A program made the position numbers and the translations under genes. A DNA stretch of 5,094 nucleotides from Clostridiales bacterium. Its GTDB lineage: Bacteria > Bacillota > Clostridia > Lachnospirales > Lachnospiraceae. Under the pieces are notes generated by a model. It worked only from the letters and a program-made list of their open reading frames with translations, did not search any database and was not told where the DNA came from. This document shows, one piece after another, positions 1 through 4,642 of the stretch. Every line of letters starts with the position of its first letter. Positions within the stretch are counted from its first letter, which is position 1. The DNA lies in the NCBI GenBank assembly GCA_019420405.1, contig JAHZHF010000182.1, forward strand, positions 1 through 5,094, read 5' to 3'.

Positions 1-123
1 TATCCGGTACTTTGTAGTTTCCCTTATTCCCTGGAGCGAAGCCCAGAGCCGTCCTTCATTCCCGCAGAATATGTTTGAGAATCTTCCCTGTTTTCGGACG
101 TTTTTCATACGAGAGTTAGTGCA
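1..123 (-). other. Window-edge region downstream of the S8 protease; doubtful partial reading frame
   Basis: No gene can be named here. On the minus strand an ATG at 108-106 opens a frame of 36 codons (beginning MKNVRKQGRFSN) that runs off the window at base 1, but no Shine-Dalgarno sequence precedes it. A second minus-strand frame, opening after a TGA near base 58, reads RTALGFAPGNKGNYKVPD and also runs off the edge without a start codon, so the coding frame, if there is one, is undecided. Bases 31-46 can form a small bulged hairpin (CTGG-a-GC, GAA loop, GC-CCAG) with no T-tract. I see no terminator for the protease gene before the edge. Confidence 0.25.
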
Positions 124-127
124 CTAA
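116..127. promoter_or_regulatory. 12-bp perfect palindrome over the S8 stop codon (possible operator)
   Basis: The sequence TTAGTGCACTAA is a perfect inverted repeat without spacer, and A114/T129 extend it to 14 of 16 matched positions. It covers the TAG stop of the protease gene and lies 8-19 nt upstream of the doubtful minus-strand ATG at 108. A dimeric repressor could bind such a site and control a gene beyond the window edge. However, about one 12-bp palindrome is expected by chance in a window of this size, so this is only a candidate. Confidence 0.15.
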
Positions 128-1041
128 ATAGCAGAAGTCTCCATAAGCCTCTCCACATTCAGCATCCCCCACCCTGCCTCGGTTCCGGGGCTCCTTGTAC
201 AGGATTCTCTCAGTCGCAGCTTCACTTCCACATTTGTCATATCCGGATATTTGGAGAGAAGGCATGCAATTGCCCCGGACACAACCGGCGTGGCCATAGA
301 GGTGCCGGTCTTCATTATATAGGGATGCTGTCCGGGCTTCCCGTACCGGGCGTTGCAGCTTATGATCCCGGTTCCCGGAGCGAACACATCCGGCTTAACC
401 ACACAGTTCCCGGTCGGCCCCCTCCCGGAATAATTCACGCGCTCCTTCCTCTTTGTCACCGCCGGAAACTCCGTATCCGGCACTCCTACGGTGATTACCT
501 TCGGGCTGTTCCCCGGCACGGCCACAGTCCCCTTCCCCGGCCCGTAATTTCCTGCTGACACAACGACCACCAGCCCCCTGTCCCACAGGTCTTCCACCGC
601 ATCAAGGAAGAGCTGCTTCTGACTTCTTTTCAGTTCCGGCTGGGTCCCAACAGAAATATTCACGATCCTCACTCCGTATTTCTCTCTGTTTTTCCTGATC
701 CATTCGATCCCCAGCAAAACATTTTCCACATTGCCGTTTCCCTCCCGGTCCAGCACCTTCCCGGTCAGGAGATCGGCCCGCGGTGCCATTCCGGCGTAAA
801 GACCGGAAGAAACCCGCCCCCGGCCCGCAAGAATTCCCGCCACATGAGTCCCGTGCCCGCTGTCGTCGTAAGGCTTCGTCCCGCTCCCCGCGAAATCCCG
901 GAACTCCCGTACACTTCCCGCCAGATCCGGATGAAGACTTACTCCGGTATCCAGAATCGCCGCGCAGATCCCTTCGCCCAAATACTTTTCTCTTTCCATA
1001 TCGTCACACCAGTACCTGACTGTTTCTTTCACCCATCTCAT
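124..1041 (-). CDS. Subtilisin-like serine protease (peptidase family S8), probably cytoplasmic
   Basis: This is a 305-aa peptidase S8 catalytic domain with almost nothing added. The catalytic triad is readable: Asp31 in AAILDTGV, His63 in DSGHGTHVAGI and Ser248 in GTSMATPVVSGA. The oxyanion-hole Asn165 sits in SAGNYGP. Family members hydrolyse peptide bonds with broad specificity. There is no N-terminal signal peptide, no recognisable prodomain and no C-terminal anchor. This resembles intracellular subtilases of the IspA/AprX kind more than secreted subtilisins, so a cytoplasmic role in protein turnover is inferred. The ATG start is supported by AAGGAAG at 1053-1059, 11 nt upstream. The stop is TAG. 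The gene is divergent from the Cys-rich peptide gene across 127 bp; only a weak sigma-A candidate (TGGACG, 18 nt, TATTCT on the minus strand) is visible there. All catalytic residues are present, so the enzyme should be active. The family call is firm; substrate and subclass are not. Confidence 0.93.
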   Translation of the reverse strand: MRWVKETVRYWCDDMEREKYLGEGICAAILDTGVSLHPDLAGSVREFRDFAGSGTKPYDDSGHGTHVAGILAGRGRVSSGLYAGMAPRADLLTGKVLDREGNGNVENVLLGIEWIRKNREKYGVRIVNISVGTQPELKRSQKQLFLDAVEDLWDRGLVVVVSAGNYGPGKGTVAVPGNSPKVITVGVPDTEFPAVTKRKERVNYSGRGPTGNCVVKPDVFAPGTGIISCNARYGKPGQHPYIMKTGTSMATPVVSGAIACLLSKYPDMTNVEVKLRLRESCTRSPGTEAGWGMLNVERLMETSAI

Positions 1042-1101
1042 AATGAAAAAGACTTCCTTTTTAATTTAAGAATATTCCCTTCCGCGGATTTTCGTCCATA
1101 G

Positions 1102-1133
1102 ATGTCACCACTTTTCACTCCCTGCATAATATA
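1102..1133 (+). promoter_or_regulatory. Promoter candidate for the Cys-rich peptide gene; sigma-K-like (alternatively sigma-A)
   Basis: Bases 1125-1133 read CATAATATA, an exact match to the Bacillus sigma-K -10 consensus CATAnnnTA. An AC dinucleotide at 1107-1108, 16 nt upstream, fits the short sigma-K -35 element, whose known spacing is about 16-17. The same stretch also gives a weaker sigma-A reading, ATGTCA (1102-1107), 17 nt, CATAAT (1125-1130). Transcription would start near 1140, leaving a leader of about 28 nt. Sigma-K control would mean expression in the mother cell late in sporulation, which would suit a Cys/Gly-rich coat-type protein. The match is short and AT-rich, so it is suggestive only. 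Confidence 0.4.
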
Positions 1134-1168
1134 GAACTGTAAACAATAACTCAACTGGAGGATTTAAC

Positions 1169-1393
1169 ATGAGTGATTTAACTGCTACAAACTGTGGATG
1201 CGGATGCGAAAACGGAAACGGAATGTCTTCCTGCCTGTGGATCATTCTTTTACTTGCATGCTGTGGCGGATGCGGCGGAAACGGCTTCTCCGGAAACGGA
1301 TGCGGCAATGACAGCTGCCTGTGGATCATCCTTCTGCTCTGCTGCTGCGGCGGCTTCGGAAACGGTTTTTCCGGAAACGGATGCGGATGCTGA
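1169..1393 (+). CDS. Small Cys/Gly-rich two-repeat protein ('chorion class high-cysteine' type)
   Basis: This 74-aa protein has 14 Cys and 19 Gly. The N-terminal segment (MSDLTATNCGCGC) is followed by two tandem units, residues 21-47 and 49-74. Each has the order SCLWIILLL, a Cys/Gly cluster, then GNGFSGNGCG. Each unit therefore carries a short hydrophobic stretch (22-30 and 50-57), too short to be a classical membrane span, flanked by Cys clusters. I recall this N-terminus and layout from Lachnospiraceae proteins annotated 'chorion class high-cysteine HCB protein 13'. That name reflects insect egg-shell similarity and not known function. Disulfide cross-linking or metal binding, perhaps in a spore or surface layer, is inference. 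The start is firm: TGGAGGA at 1156-1162 lies just upstream of the ATG. The gene has its own promoter candidate and terminator, so it appears monocistronic. There is no signal peptide. Confidence 0.85.
   Translation: MSDLTATNCGCGCENGNGMSSCLWIILLLACCGGCGGNGFSGNGCGNDSCLWIILLLCCCGGFGNGFSGNGCGC
1229..1390 (+). repeat. Two tandem in-frame coding repeats within the Cys-rich gene
   Basis: Copy 1 (1229-1309) and copy 2 (1313-1390) both begin with codons for SCLWIILLL and end with GNGFSGNGCG. The nucleotides are also close: CTGTGGATCAT begins both copies, and CCGGAAACGGATGCGG ends both. Copy 2 is one codon shorter in the Cys/Gly cluster. This indicates a fairly recent internal duplication, or homogenisation between units. 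Confidence 0.85.
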
Positions 1394-1424
1394 TCTAAAG
1401 CGAATGAATCTGTACTGAATGAAT

Positions 1425-1463
1425 CCGAAATGTAACAGATGCTCTTCGCATCTGAAACGTCGG
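1425..1463 (+). other. Stem-loop in the 3' UTR of the Cys-rich gene
   Basis: The core is a 7-bp stem, CAGATGC (1436-1442) with GCATCTG (1448-1454), closed by a TCTTC loop. It can be extended through an AA/AA internal loop by TGT/ACG (1431-1433 with 1457-1459, one G-U pair) and by CCGA/TCGG (1425-1428 with 1460-1463). No T-tract follows, so it is not a terminator itself. It could protect the mRNA 3' end or be part of a small 3'-UTR RNA; no known RNA family is recognised. Confidence 0.4.
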
Positions 1464-1480
1464 ATCAGAAACCAGAAACA

Positions 1481-1560
1481 GGGCTGCTGCACACCGGGAC
1501 CAAAGCGCATCGCCGCTTGCCAGTCCCGGGGTGCAGCAGCCCCCCTTTTCTTTTATCTTT
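1481..1560 (+). terminator. Strong rho-independent terminator of the Cys-rich gene, possibly bidirectional
   Basis: Two 20-nt arms (1481-1500 and 1523-1542) pair at 19 of 20 positions, with a single A/G mismatch. The outer bases are GGGCTGCTGCAC against GTGCAGCAGCCC. The 22-nt apical part can fold further (AAGCG 1503-1507 with CGCTT 1514-1518). CCCCTTTTCTTTTATCTTTT follows directly. The minus-strand 50-aa gene ends within this T-tract, so its transcript enters the same hairpin from the other side and would exit into a moderately T-rich stretch (TGTTTCTGGTTTCTG). Confidence 0.88.
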
Positions 1561-1705
1561 TCTCTTCTTTTTCCGCGGTATTCTTCAATGCATGCACGTC
1601 CAAACCGTTTTTCTCTTCCTTCTCTCTGTCAAGACGCTTCCGAAGCATACATTCTTCATCGATTTCATATACGGCATTTCCTTCTATGATCAGTTTCCTT
1701 GACAT
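1553..1705 (-). CDS. Small charged hypothetical protein, 50 aa
   Basis: The product is a 50-aa protein starting MSRKLIIEGNAVYEIDEECM. The N-terminal half looks like a short beta-hairpin with an acidic EIDEEC segment. The C-terminal half is dense in Lys, Arg and Glu and is probably helical or disordered. I recall similar short frames in Lachnospiraceae but know no function. The open frame continues upstream to an ATG at 1795, but AAGGAAG at 1714-1720 sits 8 nt before the ATG at 1705, and the extension (MNCGKAESVAFLVSYHK...) looks unlike the rest, so the shorter start is chosen. The TAA stop lies in the T-tract of the convergent terminator. Upstream is a 147-bp AT-rich divergent region shared with the 228-aa gene; no clear promoter could be fixed. 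One cysteine, no signal peptide and no membrane segment are seen. Confidence 0.6.
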   Translation of the reverse strand: MSRKLIIEGNAVYEIDEECMLRKRLDREKEEKNGLDVHALKNTAEKEEKR

Positions 1706-1790
1706 GTTCTCTGCTTCCTTTCCTCTGTTCTTTCCATATATTATTTTATGATAGCTCACTAAAAAGGCTACAGATTCAGCTTTTCCACAA

Positions 1791-1820
1791 TTCATAAATT
1801 CATACCCGGCGGCATATATA
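1791..1820 (+). promoter_or_regulatory. Weak sigma-A promoter candidate for the 228-aa/94-aa gene pair
   Basis: TTCATA (1791-1796, 4 of 6 consensus bases) is followed after 18 nt by TATATA (1815-1820, 5 of 6). The -35 hexamer lies inside a perfect tandem 8-mer, AATTCATA twice (1789-1804). The region is AT-rich, so chance matches are easy. Confidence 0.25.
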
Positions 1821-1852
1821 TTTACAACGCTGTACCCCGGAGCTGATTTGAA

Positions 1853-2539
1853 ATGGAGAAAGATCTGCCGGGACCGATGACTCCCTTTGACGAACTCGTA
1901 ACCTCACCGGAACTCCAGCTTATCAAGCTGCTGATCCCATACGCCCCGGCTTCCGGGCGCCAGATGCTTGCAGCCTTTGTCAAATTCAAAGAGCTGAACG
2001 AAACCATACGGCTGTTCAGGCGGCCGGGCGGTCTGCGCGCACAGGGATTCAAGGATGAAGACCGGAATGAAGCCCCCGCTTCTCCCTTTGACATTTTAAC
2101 CAGCTTTCGTCCTTACCTGCCGCCCCGGCAGGCATCCATGCTGGATACCATACTGAATTTAAGGGATATGATGTCAGTTATGGAAATGATGCAGGCACAG
2201 CAGACCCAAAATCAAGGAGCTCAAAATAGTGAAGACAGCGATCATCCGTTCTCCGTCAATCCAATGGATCTCCTTTCCGGGATGCTCAGTCCTGAACAGC
2301 AGGAAATGTTCCACATGTACAGCGATCTCTTTGACCAGTCCGCAGGGGATTCCCCTGACGACTATCACAATGACCCGAAGGGAGATGAGGAAAATGAACG
2401 AATGGATGAACAATCCGGCAATGAAGAATATCGATCCGGTCAAACTGGAGCTGATCCGGATGGCAGCGGAGAAAACCTCCGGCAAATCCGGCCGGGATCT
2501 GGCTCCGGTCATGCTGGCACTGATCACCAGCGCGAATAA
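1853..2539 (+). CDS. Unrecognised helical-repeat protein, 228 aa, with an out-of-frame overlap at its 3' end
   Basis: No family is recognised. The first 165 residues contain a repeated helical unit. Residues 26-55 (LLIPYAPASGRQML...) align without gaps to 84-113 (SFRPYLPPRQASML...), sharing Pro, Tyr, Pro, Met and Leu at equivalent positions. A shorter third copy begins at about 137 (NPMDLLSGMLSPEQQEMF). A Gln/Met-rich linker (about 109-124) separates units two and three. Residues 166-228 are Gly/Asp/Glu/Ser-rich and look disordered. Residues 181-228 are encoded by DNA that also encodes the downstream 94-aa protein in the +1 frame, so this tail may be read-through after loss of an older stop. 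There is no signal peptide or membrane segment, so a cytoplasmic location is likely. GGAG at 1839-1842 lies 10 nt before the ATG. It probably forms a two-gene operon with the next gene; their shared style suggests a common process, but none can be named. Confidence 0.7.
   Translation: MEKDLPGPMTPFDELVTSPELQLIKLLIPYAPASGRQMLAAFVKFKELNETIRLFRRPGGLRAQGFKDEDRNEAPASPFDILTSFRPYLPPRQASMLDTILNLRDMMSVMEMMQAQQTQNQGAQNSEDSDHPFSVNPMDLLSGMLSPEQQEMFHMYSDLFDQSAGDSPDDYHNDPKGDEENERMDEQSGNEEYRSGQTGADPDGSGENLRQIRPGSGSGHAGTDHQRE
2378..2384 (+). promoter_or_regulatory. Ribosome binding site for the 94-aa gene
   Basis: AAGGGAG lies 9 nt before the ATG at 2394. The site is inside the coding region of the 228-aa gene. 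It selects ATG 2394 over the in-frame upstream ATGs at 2370 and 2385, which lack well-placed sites. Confidence 0.65.
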
Positions 2540-2678
2540 AAAGGGGATCCGGTTTTCCCCGGATGAGATGTCATTGATTCTGGAGATATTAAAAGAAGGG
2601 AAAAGTAAAGAAGAACAGGCGCAGATCGAGAGAACTCTTGAGATGACAAAGTCGATGTTCGGGAGGTATAATAAGTAG
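2394..2678 (+). CDS. Unrecognised small helical protein, 94 aa
   Basis: The product begins MNEWMNNPAMKNIDPVKLEL and appears all-helical. A first amphipathic helix covers about residues 15-27. A conserved-looking SGKSGRDLAPVMLALITSAN segment follows at 29-48, then GIRFSPDEMSLILEILKEG (51-69) and a charged C-terminal helix (KEEQAQIERTLEMTK). I recall similar proteins from Lachnospiraceae without a function. The 'PDE..LI..ILKEG' style resembles the repeats of the upstream protein, so the two may be distant paralogues or partners. The frame is open back to 2229, but AAGGGAG at 2378-2384 favours ATG 2394. It overlaps the upstream gene by 146 bp in the +1 frame, far more than the 1-4 bp of normal operon coupling. 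An ATGA motif at 2394-2397 would have given a normal 4-nt overlap in the third frame. It ends in TAG, whose last base begins the terminator stem. Confidence 0.75.
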   Translation: MNEWMNNPAMKNIDPVKLELIRMAAEKTSGKSGRDLAPVMLALITSANKKGIRFSPDEMSLILEILKEGKSKEEQAQIERTLEMTKSMFGRYNK

Positions 2679-2711
2679 AGGCAGGGCGAAAGCCCTGCCT
2701 CCTGTCTCTTT
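2678..2711 (+). terminator. Rho-independent terminator with GAAA tetraloop, probably bidirectional
   Basis: GAGGCAGGGC (2678-2687) and GCCCTGCCTC (2692-2701) form a perfect 10-bp GC-rich stem closed by GAAA. CTGTCTCTTT follows, a modest T-tract. Seen from the minus strand, the hairpin is followed by TACTTATTATA, so it may also stop transcripts from the convergent AAA gene that ends at 2727. Confidence 0.75.
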
Positions 2712-2726
2712 GACGGCTTTGATGTG

Positions 2727-4424
2727 TTACGCCATCAGCACCATACATTCTTTTTCACAGAACGCCATACCGTACTTTATGATTTTCTTCATTCCCCGGC
2801 GTTTAAGCCCTTCCACATATTTCCTGTCCTCAATCTGCCGCAATGCTTCCGCGCAGGCCGTTTCCAGGCGGCCGTCGTCTGCATATTTCAGTTCGATCAC
2901 AATTCCTGTCCGTTCCTGGGTACATACAGAGATATCGCTGTAGCCTTCTCCAGTCTCTGCGTTGGACTGGATCAGCCAGTTTCCCTGACTCCTTAAAAGT
3001 CCAAGAACCATGCCATGATAGAAGTTTTCCTTCATATTCGACCGGACCGCCGTATCCCGAACACTGATGGAATCCCACAGATAATCATGGAGCATCTCCT
3101 GAATAACAGATACATCTCCTGACGGGAACGCCGCGCAAAAACGGTTGATCCTTGCAGAGTCTGCCAGAGTTATTTCTTCAAACCAATCTTTCACCAGATC
3201 AATGAACAGTTCTCTTACCTCCCGGTTAGGAAGAGCCAGCTCCATCTGACGGCCCGGCAGACGTCCGCGCCGGGTCAGATATCCCGTAGAATACAGGACA
3301 CTCCAGATATTATCAATAGACTCCTCTACGTCCCGGTATGTCAGTTCCTGACGGACCGTCTTTGTTATACTCCCGCCATTGACCAGCCGCTCGACTTCAT
3401 CGCGCGTAGTCTGATCGGCTTTTTTAAGAAGGCGGCGGACAAGGTCATTCCCACTGGTATTTGCCCAATAATTTTCTGGCTCAGCACTCTTATCTTTTAA
3501 TAAAATCTGAGCATATTTTATAACATCCCACGGACAATAGATAGATGTATTTCCGAATTGATAACCATCATACCAGTCGCGAACCGTATCCTGAAACTCA
3601 TCCAGCTCATAATAATTCAGAAATACTGCTACCTCGTCATCTGTAAATCCAAAACTGTCAGAGAAATAAGGATCTGCTACAGACATTACATTCAGATTAT
3701 TAAGGCCGGTGAATATACTCTCCCTGGATATCCTCAGACATCCGGTAAGGACAGCAAAGTAAAGGCTGTCATTTGTCTTCAGCGCATTGCCCAGCATATT
3801 TCGGATAAGTAATACCATCTCATCGTAATATCCTGCCTGGAACGCCTTATCCAACGGCACGTCATATTCATCGATCAGAATGATGACTTTTTGTTTGCAG
3901 TGCCTGTACAACAGATTCGAAAGTGTTTTAATGCTGTCTATCAGAGTAAAATCCGACATCATATAATTGGATTCACCCATCATTTCTACTTTAATTAGTC
4001 GTTGATATGCATTCTTATCACTTTCATCCAGACAGCTGCTGTCCTGCAGAAAGCGGAATCGCTTAGCCTCATTTCCAATCACTGTGCGCATCGCCGCAGC
4101 TGCCGCCTCAAAATTCCGTCCTTCCACACTCTTGAAGCTGACAGAAATCACCGGGAACTTTCCCTGATATTCTTCGCAAAGTTCCTGCTCCCGCGCAATC
4201 TTAAGGCCGTCAAACAAAGCCGGATCTGATCCAATCTCAAAAAAACATTTCAGCATACTCATATTAAGAGTCTTTCCGAAACGTCTGGGGCGGGTAAACA
4301 AGTTCACTTTCCCCCAGTTTTTCAGCAATTCCGCAATAAACATACTCTTATCTACAAAATAGAAATTCTCAGACTGAAATTCCTCAAAGTTCTCAATTCC
4401 GACAGGAAGTTTCTTCTTTTTCAC
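2727..4424 (-). CDS. AAA-ATPase-like / PD-(D/E)XK nuclease-like protein, 565 aa
   Basis: The layout matches the widespread AAA-ATPase_like plus PDDEXK_9 family of Firmicutes and Bacteroidetes, whose role is unknown. Numbered from the chosen start, residues 4-25 (KKLPVGIENFEEF...) are the typical N-terminus. RPRRFGKT (45-52) is the family's P-loop, lacking the first Gly of the classical motif. IILIDEYD (181-188) is Walker B and LTGCLRISRESIFTGLNN (226-243) the following signature. WYDGYQFG (284-291), CPWDVIKY (297-304) and YSTGYLT (378-384) are further typical segments. The C-terminal nuclease-like core has Asp497 in GYSDISV, Glu511-Leu-Lys513 in IVIELKY and a helix ALRQIEDRKY (527-536), so its active site looks intact. 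Start: the frame reaches a GTG at 4529, but a sigma-A promoter lies inside that extension. GTG 4424 is preceded by AAAGGGG with 9-nt spacing. No partner gene adjoins it; the ATPase and nuclease activities are inferred from motifs. Confidence 0.9.
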   Translation of the reverse strand: MKKKKLPVGIENFEEFQSENFYFVDKSMFIAELLKNWGKVNLFTRPRRFGKTLNMSMLKCFFEIGSDPALFDGLKIAREQELCEEYQGKFPVISVSFKSVEGRNFEAAAAAMRTVIGNEAKRFRFLQDSSCLDESDKNAYQRLIKVEMMGESNYMMSDFTLIDSIKTLSNLLYRHCKQKVIILIDEYDVPLDKAFQAGYYDEMVLLIRNMLGNALKTNDSLYFAVLTGCLRISRESIFTGLNNLNVMSVADPYFSDSFGFTDDEVAVFLNYYELDEFQDTVRDWYDGYQFGNTSIYCPWDVIKYAQILLKDKSAEPENYWANTSGNDLVRRLLKKADQTTRDEVERLVNGGSITKTVRQELTYRDVEESIDNIWSVLYSTGYLTRRGRLPGRQMELALPNREVRELFIDLVKDWFEEITLADSARINRFCAAFPSGDVSVIQEMLHDYLWDSISVRDTAVRSNMKENFYHGMVLGLLRSQGNWLIQSNAETGEGYSDISVCTQERTGIVIELKYADDGRLETACAEALRQIEDRKYVEGLKRRGMKKIIKYGMAFCEKECMVLMA

Positions 4425-4433
4425 CTGCTGCCA

Positions 4434-4440
4434 CCCCTTT
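4434..4440 (-). promoter_or_regulatory. Ribosome binding site that fixes the GTG start of the AAA protein
   Basis: The minus strand reads AAAGGGG here, 9 nt before GTG at 4424-4422. The upstream in-frame starts (GTG 4529, ATG 4517, ATG 4451, ATG 4445) have no comparable site. Confidence 0.75.
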
Positions 4441-4496
4441 CCCATATGCATTTGAGGTGTCCATAAATTATCCGCAAATGCATCATTTATGACCTT

Positions 4497-4525
4497 ATTA
4501 TATGGAAAAGCCCTCATAAAATCAA
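4497..4525 (-). promoter_or_regulatory. Sigma-A promoter of the AAA/PD-(D/E)XK gene
   Basis: On the minus strand TTGATT (4525-4520) and a perfect TATAAT (4502-4497) are separated by 17 nt. Transcription would begin near 4490, giving a leader of about 66 nt before the GTG at 4424. Because it lies inside the longest open frame, it argues against the upstream starts. Confidence 0.75.
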
Positions 4526-4549
4526 CCACGGGCGGGTTACATTTTTCGC

Positions 4550-4578
4550 TTGAACGCTGCTGACAAAGGAGTTATACT
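4550..4578 (+). promoter_or_regulatory. Sigma-A promoter of the UPF0158 gene
   Basis: TTGAAC (4550-4555) and TATACT (4573-4578, 5 of 6 consensus bases) are separated by 17 nt. Transcription would begin near 4585, leaving a leader of about 58 nt. The -35 box faces that of the AAA gene with only 24 bp between them, so one bound regulator could affect both. Confidence 0.75.
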
Positions 4579-4627
4579 CAGACTAAACGGCCGATTCTTC
4601 TTTTCCGGTTTTAAAACTTACGATTAT

Positions 4628-4633
4628 AAGGAG
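4628..4633 (+). promoter_or_regulatory. Ribosome binding site that fixes the UPF0158 start
   Basis: A consensus AAGGAG lies 9 nt before ATG 4643. It rules out the longer frame opening with TTG at 4550, where that TTG is part of the -35 box. Confidence 0.85.
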
Positions 4634-4642
4634 ATAATTATC

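Noticed and set aside
325..1101. Plus-strand open frames opposite the protease (from 325, 783 and 844)
   Set aside because: They are antisense shadows of the S8 gene, which has a complete catalytic triad and an RBS; the shadow frames have no RBS and atypical Pro/Arg-rich composition.
1402..1425. Direct repeat GAATGAATC (1402-1410 and 1417-1425)
   Set aside because: Two 9-mers are too little to call a repeat array; no further copies are seen.
1105..1510. Minus-strand frames (1105-1329, 1250-1510) and the plus frame 1194-1418 over the Cys-rich gene
   Set aside because: Repetitive GC-rich codons keep several frames open; only the frame at 1169 has an RBS and a recognised protein pattern.
1742..1750. 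A second CATAnnnTA match (minus strand CATAAAATA) upstream of the 50-aa gene
   Set aside because: No AC is found 16-18 nt upstream and the region is AT-rich, so a sigma-K promoter is not supported here.
1419..1751. Plus-strand frames from 1419 (begins MNPKCNRC) and 1439
   Set aside because: They run straight through the terminator hairpin and its T-tract and continue antisense to the 50-aa gene; no RBS precedes them.
1789..1804. Tandem 8-mer AATTCATA AATTCATA
   Set aside because: Only two short AT-rich copies; they could be chance and are noted only as overlapping a weak -35 box.
2174..2527. Minus-strand frame opposite the 228-aa gene (hydrophobic product)
   Set aside because: It is antisense to two plus-strand genes and has no RBS; its hydrophobicity follows from acidic/charged codons read backwards.
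2710..4229. Plus-strand frames and a minus frame 2830-3078 within the AAA gene
   Set aside because: All are shadows of the AAA/PD-(D/E)XK coding sequence, whose motifs are conserved in the minus frame.
4608..4617. Palindrome GTTTTAAAAC in the UPF0158 leader
   Set aside because: Short, AT-rich and without a loop, so it neither forms an RNA hairpin nor stands out as an operator.
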